This document shows positions 35,601-46,189 of a DNA stretch of 64,000 nucleotides, one piece after another. The position numbers and the translations under genes were made by a program. Within the stretch, counting starts at the first letter, position 1, and each line of letters opens with the position of its first letter. This stretch comes from Watersipora subatra (Eukaryota; Bryozoa; Gymnolaemata; Cheilostomatida; Watersiporidae). Where the stretch lies: contig NC_088717.1 of assembly GCF_963576615.1 (NCBI RefSeq), positions 1,203,001 through 1,267,000 of the forward strand. Reading direction: 5' to 3'. A model generated the notes under the pieces. It was given only the letters and a program-made list of their open reading frames with translations, did no database searches and was not told the origin of the DNA.

Positions 35601-38600
35601 ACGAACAAACCGAATGCATTACTATTACATATGTATAGCTTCTGTGACATTCTAAATTGTCGAGATAAATCGTCAGATGTGTCGACAAAACTGAGGATAA
35701 GGTAGCTGCGCAATTATTCAGAAATACTTGAGGGGGATCGATTGGTGCAGGTGTTACAGTGTCAATCTACCAATCTGAATGTCACGAGTTTTAGTACCAC
35801 CGAAAGGTATATTTTATACTAACTTTGACCCCTGCATACAGATAGACTACGAACAGGTAGTACTGCTAGTTTTATAGTAAAAATATATTTTTTTGCTTTG
35901 CTTACTTTTAGATGTCTGAAACATTTGCTATTAGTTTCACTTTGTTGAATAGGCTTTGCTGTTTAGAAAAAATAAGCAAATCGTTGTAAATGAGCATTGT
36001 CGCTGCAAACCAATAATACTGCTGACAAATTAAAATGTTGTTTTTTGTATGACTAAGGGGTGAGTTTGGGAAGATATTGGAATGGATTAGGCAATATACA
36101 TGTAGTTTACTATTCTTATAACGTAAAATCTCTATTATGTAAAGGTTCCTGGAAGCGATTATTTACGTTGTAGGCACACGCCCTATATGTTTTAATCTAC
36201 AGAGTTCATCATTGATTTCTTAAATATATTTGAGGTATTACTGCCTGCATGGTTATAAAACGCTGCATTATGTACTGAATCAACGAGATCTTTTTAAATT
36301 TTCATGAGGCTTCTGAAGACCGTAAGCCTGATTGATCGATGTTTGACTCTTCATTACGTGTACTGGACTATCCGCCTAGTACAATATAGTCCAACTACTA
36401 TGTCCCACTAACCGTCACCGGAACCACAGTTCTATACAGTCACGTGAAAATTAAATGACTATCCTGATTAAAACACATTAAACAATTAAAAAAAGCAAAT
36501 AATTTAGTGGTTTTATTTATTATATTGAAATTGAATCTTATTAAAAACAATAACTTGTTGCTTCAGATTAGCTTATGCTGATGATAACAGCCCGAGTGTT
36601 TGATTTAAAAAGTGTCTTTAGTAATAATATTATTATTTTCTAGTAAATATTACTAGAGACACTGTATTACAAATCACTAAATTATGTACATGTACTCCTA
36701 ATGGAAATGAAAGCCCGTTGGCCAATTATTTTTAGACCGCATCAGCTTATTAGTCAATGGATAAGCACAGAGGGTTCAATCCTTTAGAAAGCTTCTTACA
36801 CTTATCGCGCTCAAGCGGCTCTGATGAATAACTCCTAGCAAAAGCTTCAGCAGTGTTGAATAATTGCTAACCATCTTATACTTATTACACAATATTGCCT
36901 ATCATAAAATCTAAGCTAAATGTGCCCTACAATGTATGGTCGCTAATTATTAATAATTATACCATGTTAAAAGTTTTTTGTAATTATTCCAAATTGCTGC
37001 CTGAATTTGAATGACTTTATAAATTTGTAGATGCTCAAGGTTGTCAAGGGCACTGAAGAAATGAATGCTCTGGAGGTTGTTTGTGATTTCGAGATTAGTC
37101 TCCACGAAGCGGTAAAATCAGCATGGCCCAATGTAGCAATATGTGGGTGCTATTTCCACTTCACCCAGAGTGTTTCTCGAAAGGTGGCAGCGCTTGGTCT
37201 GAAATCCGCATACCAGAAAGATTGTAATGTACAAGATATTGTACAAAAGCTATCAAGTATGGGTTTCCTTCCACCACATCACGTGATCGGGGCATTTGAG
37301 TGAGTTGTATTAAATTAGCATGACTGTTTAATGAAGATTTTTATTGTTATATATGTTTATTTATTTCATTTGAAATTCCTATAGTAAAAACGTGGTCTGC
37401 CTTAACATGATAATCATTTGAACAGTTGAAACTGGGTTGTGAAATGTATATATCCTTGGATAGTTTTCTCAAGTTAAACACCTTTATTAGACAAAGTCCA
37501 GGCAACAACTGTTACAGGTGCGATGACTAATTATGCAATGAACTGGCTTATTAAGATATAAATTACCTAAACATACAAGTAGGAGACAATAATGATGTAA
37601 GGTCACAGAGAAAGGGTTATAGTACCATTTTCAACATGAACAAATGCTGATCAGCAGATGTGTGCATTAAAAATTGGTTTAAAAGCAAATAGGCCTGTTT
37701 TCTGAAATATGGCATTGATAGGATTAACCATCACTTTATTACTAACAAATATATTGGATGAAACCTTTCATCTGGCTTCTTCAAAAATAATATAACTTAT
37801 AAGTATAATATAACTTCAGTGTAAATTCAAAGCAACCAAAAAATATGAGCTACCAATTGCCAGGAAACAGTTTTACAAAGTACATATTTTGCAAGAGAGC
37901 AAATGCAGCAAACGTTTGAGTTCGCCACCTATAAATCCAACCAAACATCTCATAGTATGATTTCCACCATGCTTCCTCGATGACATCTGAATCCTTAATT
38001 AATGTTTTCTCATTTCTTATTGTAGTAGCTTAAAGAGCTCAGTAGCTGTAAGGGAGGCGGCGAAACATTTCCCAGCCATGGAGATATTACTAGCCTATTT
38101 CCATGATACCTTTATACACGGAGTCATTCCAATCAGTGTATGGAACGTATATTTTCGAGACATAAGCACACGGACTAACAACTATGTGGAAGGTGAATAT
38201 AAAAAGCTGAAACAAATTACAATATCAAAAAACTCAGACATCGTCCTTTACACAAAATTAGTGATGCTTGGAAATTCGGCTTCCCCAGTTATTGCATATT
38301 GTCTACATTTGTGGAATATGTTGAATCTTGTTAACAAAAATATCTGTCAGCAAAACAATTCTCGCCAGCAGTATGCAGGCAGATTTTTATTCTTAAGACT
38401 ATATTCTATAATGATACATCATGTGCCAATATCCTTTGATTCTGATTCATATTATTTTGCTGTTTTAACATATTGAAAACCAGCAAAGTTTATTGACACT
38501 CAATTTATAATTTTGTCTTCCTCAAAGTAATTCAATAAAAAAGAGAAGCGTTCAAAAAGCCGCTGCCTTCACTACAAACTTTAAGTATTTTACTGCATAT

Positions 38601-39027
38601 GTGCATATCAAACATTACGTAGACGACAGTGCGAATGTGCAGTCCCCAGTATTTAGGCTAAGATCCTAAAAGGCTCGTGAGCATACAGCAATCTGCTGTA
38701 AATCAGAAATAAGCTTCCACAAAAAAAATAAAAGCTGTATGCAATTTTTATCCGAAATTTTGGATTAAAAAAGATCATTCGCATAGCTTAATCATACTAT
38801 GAGTTTATTCAGCAGTGTTTGTCTTTTATGCCTAGCCTGGAACAGCCATTTCAATGACGTCGTTGGAAGGAAGCACCCTTCGATATGGCTTCTCATTTCA
38901 TGTCTAAAAGATGAAGAAGTGTTGTATAAACAACGAGCCGCAGCTGCTGAAAAAGGTTTGTCTTTTTACGAAAAAATATATGAACGATCATTATAATCTA
39001 CCTTCTTTGGCAAACCATATATATATG

Positions 39028-39083
<56 letters not shown>

Positions 39084-39224
39084 CTAAACGCTTTTCAAAT
39101 GCATTTTTATTTATATGCAATAATTTTCATTTCAGGGAAACTGATAGTTCGCAGGCGCAAAAAGTGGCAGAAGTTAGAAGAACGAATCCAAAAACTCAAG
39201 AGACAGAAAGCGAACAATAACTAG
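32638..39224 (+). CDS. FLYWCH-MULE transposase of the giant element, spliced
   Basis: Predicted DNA transposase of the Phantom-like MULE group. Exons with consensus sites and matching phases are 33363-33727, 34226-34325, 34608-34814, 37031-37299, 38026-about 38357 (donor uncertain), 38836-38955 and 39136-39224 (stop TAG). A candidate start exon, MFTQHLEK, is 32638-32661 (phase fits, low certainty). The FLYWCH zinc finger is near the N-terminus: RGGYVLIYDGYRYQ, RWRCWLQCGAW and EDHSHLP. The MULE catalytic core has the first Asp in TIYIDGTFKAAP, the second Asp in VVCDFEISLHEA with the C-x-x-x-H of CGCYFHF, and Glu in TNNYVEGEYKKLK. The C-terminus has the usual VGRKHPSIW block and a basic tail (RRRKKWQKLEERIQKLKRQK). 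No stop interrupts the joined exons I could resolve. A 20-bp minisatellite sits in the 2.2-kb intron. Confidence 0.82.
32738..33160. mobile_element. Foldback element, copy 3, middle part only
   Basis: Closely matches the middle of the copies at 19,113 and 43,884 (CACGCATTCAATAAAACC, TGTCTGATAATCATGATG, GGGTCTTCGGTAAAACCC, AGTGTTTGTCATAAACTAG). It lacks both inverted-repeat ends. It lies in the first intron of the transposase gene. Confidence 0.88.
34877..35370. repeat. 20-bp minisatellite in the transposase intron
   Basis: About 24 near-identical units of CATAGTTACATACTAGTGTA with ACATAG/ATATCG/ATATAG variants that alternate in a regular order, which suggests expansion as a higher-order unit. 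Very homogeneous, so recent. Confidence 0.95.
35371..37020. other. Long intron of the transposase gene
   Basis: AT-rich. A SINE-like stretch near 35,730-35,880 (GATTGGTGCAGG, then ACGAGTTTTAGTACC) and another near 36,740 are too degenerate to call. No coding potential was recognised. Confidence 0.4.
39014..39082. repeat. TA dinucleotide repeat
   Basis: About 60 bases of nearly uninterrupted TA in the last intron of the transposase gene. Confidence 0.95.
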
Positions 39225-39774
39225 CTATTGGCGAGCGATAAAATATGCTGTGAATGAAATAATTTAAAATTACCCGCAGTCACTTCATAAAAATCTATTG
39301 TATATTGTATTTATCGATTCAGTTGATTGTCAGAGAACACTTTTTGTATGTAAAATTATTTATTAAAAAATAGTTCATACCTGTTGGGGCTCTCAGATGA
39401 AATTGCTAGAACAAGATAAAATCCTAAATATATCGGCTATATAATATCCAAATAATCCGTTGGTTACTTGGCTGTTTTGTTTATGGTAGATGTTTAAAAC
39501 ACATTTTATTATTATAGTTACATAATATATTATTACATCGATTAGCTCATTTCTTTTATTTAAATTAGGCAAGTGAAGAGTAAAACATGTAAAGTAGAAA
39601 GAGGAGATATAGAAACTTTTTTAACAAGCACTTGTTGCAATTTATGGCACTAATGTCACATGAGGATATTTTACCAGTTTCCAATAAATAAATTACTGGA
39701 CAATGTCATCATTTAGTTGCTAGATATAACTACATGTACTTGGTTCTGTTGCTGCTTTTTTGAAATACCTATTA

Positions 39775-40945
39775 AGTAAGGAATATAGGCCCTTTGAGTA
39801 TATTGTGCAATCTTAAGTGAGGAACATAGGCCCAAGCAAGTAAAATATGCTCATTATGATGTGAGGAATATAGGCCCTTTGTGTATATTGCGCAATATTG
39901 AGTGAGGAACATAGACTCAAGCAAGTAAAATATGCTCATTATGATGTGAGGAACATAGGCCCTTTGTGTATATTGCGCAATATTGAGTGAGGAACATAGG
40001 CCCAAGCAAGTAAAATATGCTCGTTATGATGTGAGGAATATAGGCCCTTTGTTTATATTGCGCAATCTCAAGTGAAGAACATAGGCCCAAGCAAGTAAAA
40101 TGTGCTCGTTATGATGTGAGGAATATAGGCCCTTTGTGTATATTGCGCAATCTCAAGTGAGGAACATAGGCCCAAGCAAGTAAAATATGCTCGTTATGAT
40201 GTGAGGAATATAGGCCCTTTGTGTATATTGCGCAATCTCAAGTGAGGAACATAGGCCCAAGCAAGTAAAATATGCTCGTTATGATGTGAGGAATATAGGC
40301 CCTTTGTGTATATTGCGCAATATTGAGTGAGGAACATAGGCCCAAGCAAGTAAAATATGCTCGTTATGATGTGAGGAATATAGGCCCTTTGAATATATTG
40401 CGCAATCTCAAGTGAGGAACATCGACCCAAGCAAGTAAAATATGCTCATTATGATGTGAGGAATATAGGCCTTTTGTGTATATTGCGCAATCTCAAGTGA
40501 GGAACATAGACCCAAGCAAGTAAAATATGCTCGTTATGATGCGAGGAATATAGGCCCTTTGAATATATTGCGCAATCTCAAGTGAGGAACATAGACCCAA
40601 GCAAGTAAAATATGCTCATTATGATGTGAGGAACATAGGCCCTTTAATTATATTGCGCAATCTCAAGTGAGGAACATAGGCCCAAGCAAGTAAAATATGC
40701 TCGTTATGATGTGAGGAATATAGGCCCTTTGAATATATTGCGCAATCTCAAGTGAGGAACATAGGCCCAAGCAAGTAAAATATGCTCATTATGATGTGAG
40801 GAACATAGGCCCTTTAATTATATTGCGCAATCTCAAGTGAGGAACATAGGCCCAAGCAAGTAAAATATGCTCATTATGATGTGAGGAATATAGGCCCTTT
40901 GTGTATATTGCGCAATATCAAGTGAGGAACATAGGCCGAAGCGAG
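39775..40945. repeat. Right subterminal array, 84-bp higher-order part
   Basis: About 14 units of GAGGAATATAGGCCC, TTTGTGTATATTGCGCAATC, AAGTGAGGAACATAGGCCC and AAGCAAGTAAAATATGCTCG joined in that order. It is the reverse complement of the array at 24,880-25,560. Minus-strand open frames such as MGLCSSLNIAQYTQRAY are repeat artefacts. Confidence 0.95.
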
Positions 40946-41700
40946 TGTATTGTACAATATCGAGTGAGGCCCTTTGACTATATTGCGCAATATGAAATGG
41001 AAATATAGGCCATCATGGTTATTTTTATAAAATAATTGAGTGAGAAACATGGTCCTCATGATGATTTTTATACTATTATTGTGTGAGAAACTTAGGCTTC
41101 AATCATTATATTTATATTATTATCGAGTGAGAAATATAGGTCCTCATGATTATATTTGTAGTTAGTTAATCTTCATTGAAATGATATTAATATCAAATAT
41201 AATATTATTTGCGCTTCTATTTGCAGGCAAAAATAAATATCTTCAATTTTATTTCATGAGAAGGAAACTCCCCATCTGTAGGTGAGATTGTCAGATGTAA
41301 ATAACGAAACGGTTATGTAGAGAGGGTAATTATAAGTAGCAAAGTAAAATCATACTGGCAGCAAACAGAAATTGCTTCACGGCAAGACTTATATGCAGAG
41401 TTTATATACAAGACAATACAGAATATATTGTAATTATAAATTTAATCACATTATATTGACTAAAATAATTACAAATATAGAATTATATTTGTAATCTTTT
41501 TGAGTGAGAAACATATACCTTGCTGAGTGCATTGCAAAATATTATGTGATGAACATCAGCCCTTGCGAGTATACTGCGCAATATTAAATGAGGAGCATAG
41601 GCCTCCATGATTTTATAGATGTTATTATTCAGTGAGGAAGATATGCTCTGATGATTTCATTAACAATCAGCGAGTAATACACGTTTTTTGATTATATTTA
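40946..41700. repeat. Right subterminal array, degenerate part
   Basis: Irregular units retaining GAGGAACATAGGCC-like or GAGAAACATAG-like motifs between AT-rich spacers. It mirrors the degenerate left array at 23,690-24,880. Confidence 0.75.
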
Positions 41701-41925
41701 CAAAATCAAATAATCAGAAAACAGGCTTTAGTTTTTTTTAATTTAATTATAATACAATCGCTTGGACAACTTATTACTTATACAGTACGCATTCCTACAT
41801 AAACTTGTTTATTGTATTCTTGCGTGAGAAACATCGGCAGAGCTAATGTGCTGAGACGAATCATCAGTCACTTTTACGTCCGCAACGTCTAGACAGCAAT
41901 AAATTTACTGATTGAGCCGTAGCGA

Positions 41926-41982
41926 TTTGCGGAACATAGGGCCTTGCGGAACATAGGGCCTGCGGAACATAGGGCTGTCCCC
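41926..41982 (-). repeat. Right terminal inverted repeat of the giant MULE
   Basis: Three tandem units ending TGCGGAACATAGGGC and CTGTCCCC. The target duplication GGCTTTGC follows at 41,983-41,990. Confidence 0.88.
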
Positions 41983-42762
41983 GGCTTTGCAGGCTATTGA
42001 CTCGCCTTAGCATCACGTCATCCGGTTTTAACCTTGATGAAATTGTCGATGATTTAACGAAGCACGTTGATCCAAGGCTATTGCAACTGCAGTCGCGCAT
42101 GTGGAAGAAATTGGCTGCCTTTAGAAGCGAATGTATTTTAAATGTTTCGGCCAAATAACTAACGGTATGACGGTCATATCAAATAACGAGAATCCAAGTC
42201 AAGCTTTAGACATCTGATCAGACTTAAGTATCGGCGAAATTAGTTCGGCAAGTTGACTTGCTAATCATCTTCATTGTTCTCATGCGTACTAAACTGACTA
42301 AGGTTACTGAATGAACCGCGGCCGACACGACTTTCCTGTTTATTTCAATGCGTCATGTAATATTGCACCGTTAAGACATTAAACCATAACTGCCACGATC
42401 AGTGTTTTTGTTTTTTTCATATGTAAATCAGACATGCTGATTCCGATTTTGTAATCAAAATAAAAATTGGTCCACTAGTTTTCAAAGTCATTTTTGTTTT
42501 TGAAGGCTTTTTACAGCGATTCAATATCGGGGTCGAAAACGACACTTCAAGCCCCGCCCATAAACATGTGACGTAACCTAGCTTTTTATGGACGCAAGTC
42601 GGAGATGTTTAGTCGACTGAGAAACAAATAGCTCTGCGAGCTTACCAATGAAAATCGACGTTACAGATGTCAAATCTCCAAAGGTCAAGGTCAGGTTTAC
42701 ATAATTTTTCATAAATTTTTATCGAGACGCTCGGAAATCGCTTTATACAGATAACGCTCTCA

Positions 42763-43868
42763 ATGGCAGGAACCCAAGTACCCATGGATGAAGGTATGCA
42801 TGGTTTTGTGGCTGAACCTCTTGTTAGGATGGAAGATAACGAGGTTGTGAACGTGAGTAATATTATTTTTATTTCATTTATTTTTAATTTATCGAAAATA
42901 ATTGATGAAAAAATGCGATATTTGTTATAAAGTACAAAGCAGTTATATCATTCATTTTATTAGATTTCGTTGGATTATATACATACATACAAATGAATAT
43001 ATCGGCTTGTTCATCATCATGTTGTGTTCTCAATAAATTTATTGAGTTTAATATTCTTGACTTAGCTTCCCCAAATTTTTCACTTTGAGACTCGGTTGTA
43101 CATGTATGTAAAGATAAGCCGCTTTGTATTCAACCTCTTGTCACTAAAACATTCGCTTCCTTACCAGGTTTATGTACCAAGACCTGTTGAGGAATGGTGT
43201 GGCTGTGGGAGATGCCAGGCTTGGCCTAAAGAAGACATGAACATCTGCTGCAGGAATCATCCTATATGGGACACGCAAAGAAGTGGAGGGCCAGAGATTT
43301 CCTGCATTACATCATGCCCCAACATTGGCGAACTTATGATGTATGCCCCCTTAAGAAACATGTGGCACAACTACTGTACATACCATGGTGTGTTTTGATT
43401 TGCACTGCATAATGAGATTTGTCGCATGACATGTCTGCTGTTTAGCAAATCCCTTCCTCATCCTATAATGTTTTTAATCTTTCAAGCAAATTATTATGCA
43501 GCTCTATAATGCTACCTCTTACAAGAATATTGTAGATATTTTATTGCAAAAGTTTACCTACAGCCAGCATGATGGGTTGAAAATCACCCATAATCTCAAC
43601 CTAGCATGCGTGGACTATGTTTTTAACCTTTGTTCCTATCATTACAGTACCACAAAGACCAGATGCTGAATTGCTTCAAGTGGGCCCAAACCTAACCCAA
43701 GAACAGATTACCAGACTAATTAATGAACAAAAAAGACTGTGCGCTTACAGGTCGTTAATATTTTGGGCATACCCAAGTTTGAAACGAGGTGAAAGAAAGC
43801 CACTACCTGCCTGCATATATGCTTATGTCAGAGCACTGTTTCCTAGTACAGACGACGAAGAAATTTAG
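42763..43868 (+). CDS. P2X7 cytoplasmic-tail (ballast) domain protein, three exons, intact
   Basis: Exons 42763-42852, 43168-43387 and 43648-43868 join in phase to 176 residues, all with consensus sites (donors GTGAGT and GTGTGT, acceptors TTACCAG and ATTACAG). The core has the Cys-rich pattern of the P2X7 C-terminal ballast domain: EEWCGCGRCQAWP, then MNICCRNHP, CITSCPN, and near the C-terminus LINEQKRLCAYRSLIFWAY. In vertebrate P2X7 this zinc- and nucleotide-binding domain is fused to a channel. Here there are no transmembrane segments, so it is a stand-alone intracellular protein. Its function is unknown. It lies at the left end of the TTAA element, opposite in strand to the transposase, and a foldback repeat begins 16 bp after its stop. 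It could be an element-encoded DNA-binding or accessory protein. Confidence 0.8.
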
Positions 43869-43883
43869 GCCGATTGGCAACAT

Positions 43884-44870
43884 ACTCTCTTTGCCTATAG
43901 CAATCAGCAAGACAGTTGATAGATCAGCAAGATAGTTATTAAAGGTTGACTTGCAACAAAATTCACATTACAATTATTTGATATCAAAAGATTCACCATG
44001 TCTTACTCTGTTGTAGGTGCAAAATATGTGGAAAGGTGATTACAAGCTCTTTAAAAGCTCAAAAACCAACAGAAAATCGTAGCCACACCAGATCGCTGTA
44101 GTTTGGATTCCCTTTCCAAAGCGGTTCAAATGTGATGTAGTTCTGAGCGATGGTTTCTGTTTAGACTTTCTTGCAACCTTATTCGTTGAAATATTTTCAC
44201 AGATATACTTCACGCATTCAATAAAACTGTCTATTGTTCTTACGAGTCTGTTTTATCGTCATTGTAATGCTGTCACTTTTAGCACTGATATATTATAACT
44301 TACCATAAAAAATCATTGAACTTTTTAACCTTAGCTCGAAGGAGTACATATCATTGTCCGATAATCATGACGAGTCCGTTGGTCACCTGTGATATTCAAA
44401 GTGCTGCAAAAATTATTTGCGAAGTATTGGGTCACATGATCAGATTACGACTTGACGATTGAATAATGCCGAAACAAAACCGTAAAGTAGTAAGCATCTA
44501 TATTTGATAAGGGGTCTTCGGTAAAACCCGAAGTGTTTGTCATAAACTAGTACTACGATAAGCTTTATATTGAGTTTTTTATTGGCCTTTCAATTCACGT
44601 GAGAACATCATGTAACAAGACAATAACCAAATTTCATGGCTACGTCATCGAAATAAAGAGATTCCAATCTACGGCGGCTTTTCGTTTTTGAGCTTTTAAG
44701 AGCTTTTTATCACATTTCCACATATTTGGCACCTACAACACAACAGAGTAAGACACGGTGAATCTTTTGATACCAAATAACTGTTATGAGAATTTTATTG
44801 CAAATCAACCTTTAATAACTATCTTGCTGATCTATCAACTGTCTTGCTGATTGCTATAAGCAAAGAGAGT
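43884..44870. mobile_element. Foldback element, copy 2, with extended palindromic ends
   Basis: The inner 0.88 kb matches copy 1 at 19,113 end to end, including AAAGGTTGAC and its complement. Outside it, a further ~55 bp on each side is also perfectly or almost perfectly inverted (left ACTCTCTTTGCCTATAGC, right reversed ACTCTCTTTGCTTATAGC, with CAGCAAGACAGTTGATAG shared). Total inverted arms are about 190 bp. It carries no coding region and is nested in the TTAA element. Confidence 0.88.
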
Positions 44871-45091
44871 TTAGATATAGATATAGTAAATCCTAGATTG
44901 GCGAATAGCTATCATTACAATGGAGCAAAAGTGAGGCCTATAATTGGCTGTTGTTCTCACGATGTCAAGTCGCAGTGATGTGCATCACGGCAACAGAGCC
45001 TTCCGCTGAGCAATGAGTTTAGTAGTGAAAGCATGCTTGTGCTACTAGTTTATAAGTCATAAACGTTACAATAAGACTAAATTCTCGGTAA

Positions 45092-45740
45092 AATGTCATC
45101 AGAAAAGACTACAACACCTCAGGTATGTGAACCCACAATAAAAATTTTAAATACTTAAATCAACTTAACCTTTGCGCGTGTACTATATCATTGGTTCACG
45201 TTGCATGTTGCTACTGGAAACAAACTAACTACCTTACCAACTCAACTTACTTGTCCTATCATGGTCTCATAACAACGAACATACCTTTTTATGATTATTC
45301 GGAATTGAAAGTGAAGTGAATGAATGGGACTATCAAAAGAAAGATTGTCTAGACTGATTACAACAACATATATTACATACTTGTCTCTCAAAGCTGGTAG
45401 GGTTGTAATCTAGCTTGGCATGGTTGATCAAATGCCTTTTTTTGTCTCATTCGAAGTAATGTAATTATATTCATTCTACTACATGTATGTATTGTTAATG
45501 TTTAGGCCAATAAAAAGTCCAAGTCGCCGTGGGTGCTGTGCCTATGAATGTTCAAGCAATCCTGAGAAATGCCCAAATCTGGCCTTGCACCGCTTTCCAA
45601 ACAAGAAACGAGCTGAAACCTGTAATGCTTGCCTCACATTTGACGATTTAGTAAATAAGCTGCTACACCAAAATGCTTGTTCTTGGTGTCAAATTGAAGC
45701 TCAGAATGTGGTTCTAGCAGCCATAGAAACAGAATTTTGA
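45092..45740 (+). pseudogene. Possible THAP-like coding fragment in the TTAA element
   Basis: An ATG frame MSSEKTTTPQ ends at a CAG|GTATGT donor (45,122). A second open stretch from about 45,507 reads RRGCCAYECSSNPEKCPNLA, then LHRFPNKKRAE, which resembles the start of a THAP zinc finger (C-x4-C, then HRFP), but the later C-x2-H half is not seen. The phases of the two pieces do not match as read. It is therefore either a relic or part of a gene whose structure I have not resolved. Confidence 0.35.
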
Positions 45741-46189
45741 TAATGAATACAAAATTTCATTTTTGAACAAATAAATTTATGCCGATCGATCTTACAAGAC
45801 TGACCTATAATTTACACAATAACAAAGAAGGTGCAGATTTTAGCCAAAATCTGTTACTATCACCTGATTCTACACAAAATTCTGAATATACAAGTAAAAT
45901 CTCATGACAATATTACATACTTTCTTCTTTATATAGTCTCACGTAGCATATGGAGTCACTGAAAAAGCACATTTAAGAAAAACGACTTTGAAAAAAAAAT
46001 TTATGCCGCTTCTCTGTTGCTCAGTAGTCGTGCGACGTGCTGTTGACTTACTTCGGCAGTTGTTCGATTTCTACTCCACCTTTTCAAGAGTATGAAACCA
46101 AGCAACTGCGAAAGAAAGTAAACCTTACCGATTTCCGATTCTTTCTCTTCAATCTGTGCTCATCTTTAACTTTTGCATGCAGCAATGAC

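Larger units (their letters stand above)
23289..41982 (+). mobile_element. Giant (18.7 kb) FLYWCH-MULE DNA transposon, Phantom-like
   Basis: The ends are inverted repeats: left GGTGACAGGTCTATGTTCCG, right (reversed) GGGGACAGCCCTATGTTCCG. Each continues through two more tandem copies of GGCCCTATGTTCCGCA. An exact 8-bp duplication flanks the element. Inside both ends lie satellite arrays built from a degenerate form of that unit (GGGCCTATGTTCCTCAC), in opposite orientation. The interior carries a spliced FLYWCH/MULE transposase gene (32.6-39.2 kb), a decayed duplicate of part of it (29.1-31.0 kb), a foldback copy, a 45-bp hairpin, a P2X7-tail-like relic and an unidentified ORF. FLYWCH plus MULE in one protein is the signature of the Phantom group. 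The ends differ at only a few of about 56 aligned bases, so it looks structurally whole. Confidence 0.85.

Noticed and set aside
39772-41059. Minus-strand proteins with MGLCSSLNIAQYTQ-like repeats
   Set aside because: Translation of the 84-bp subterminal satellite; the mirror array at 24,880 gives the same peptide in the opposite orientation.
42763-43868. A full P2X receptor channel
   Set aside because: No transmembrane segments or extracellular Cys-rich P2X domain are encoded; only the tail domain is present.
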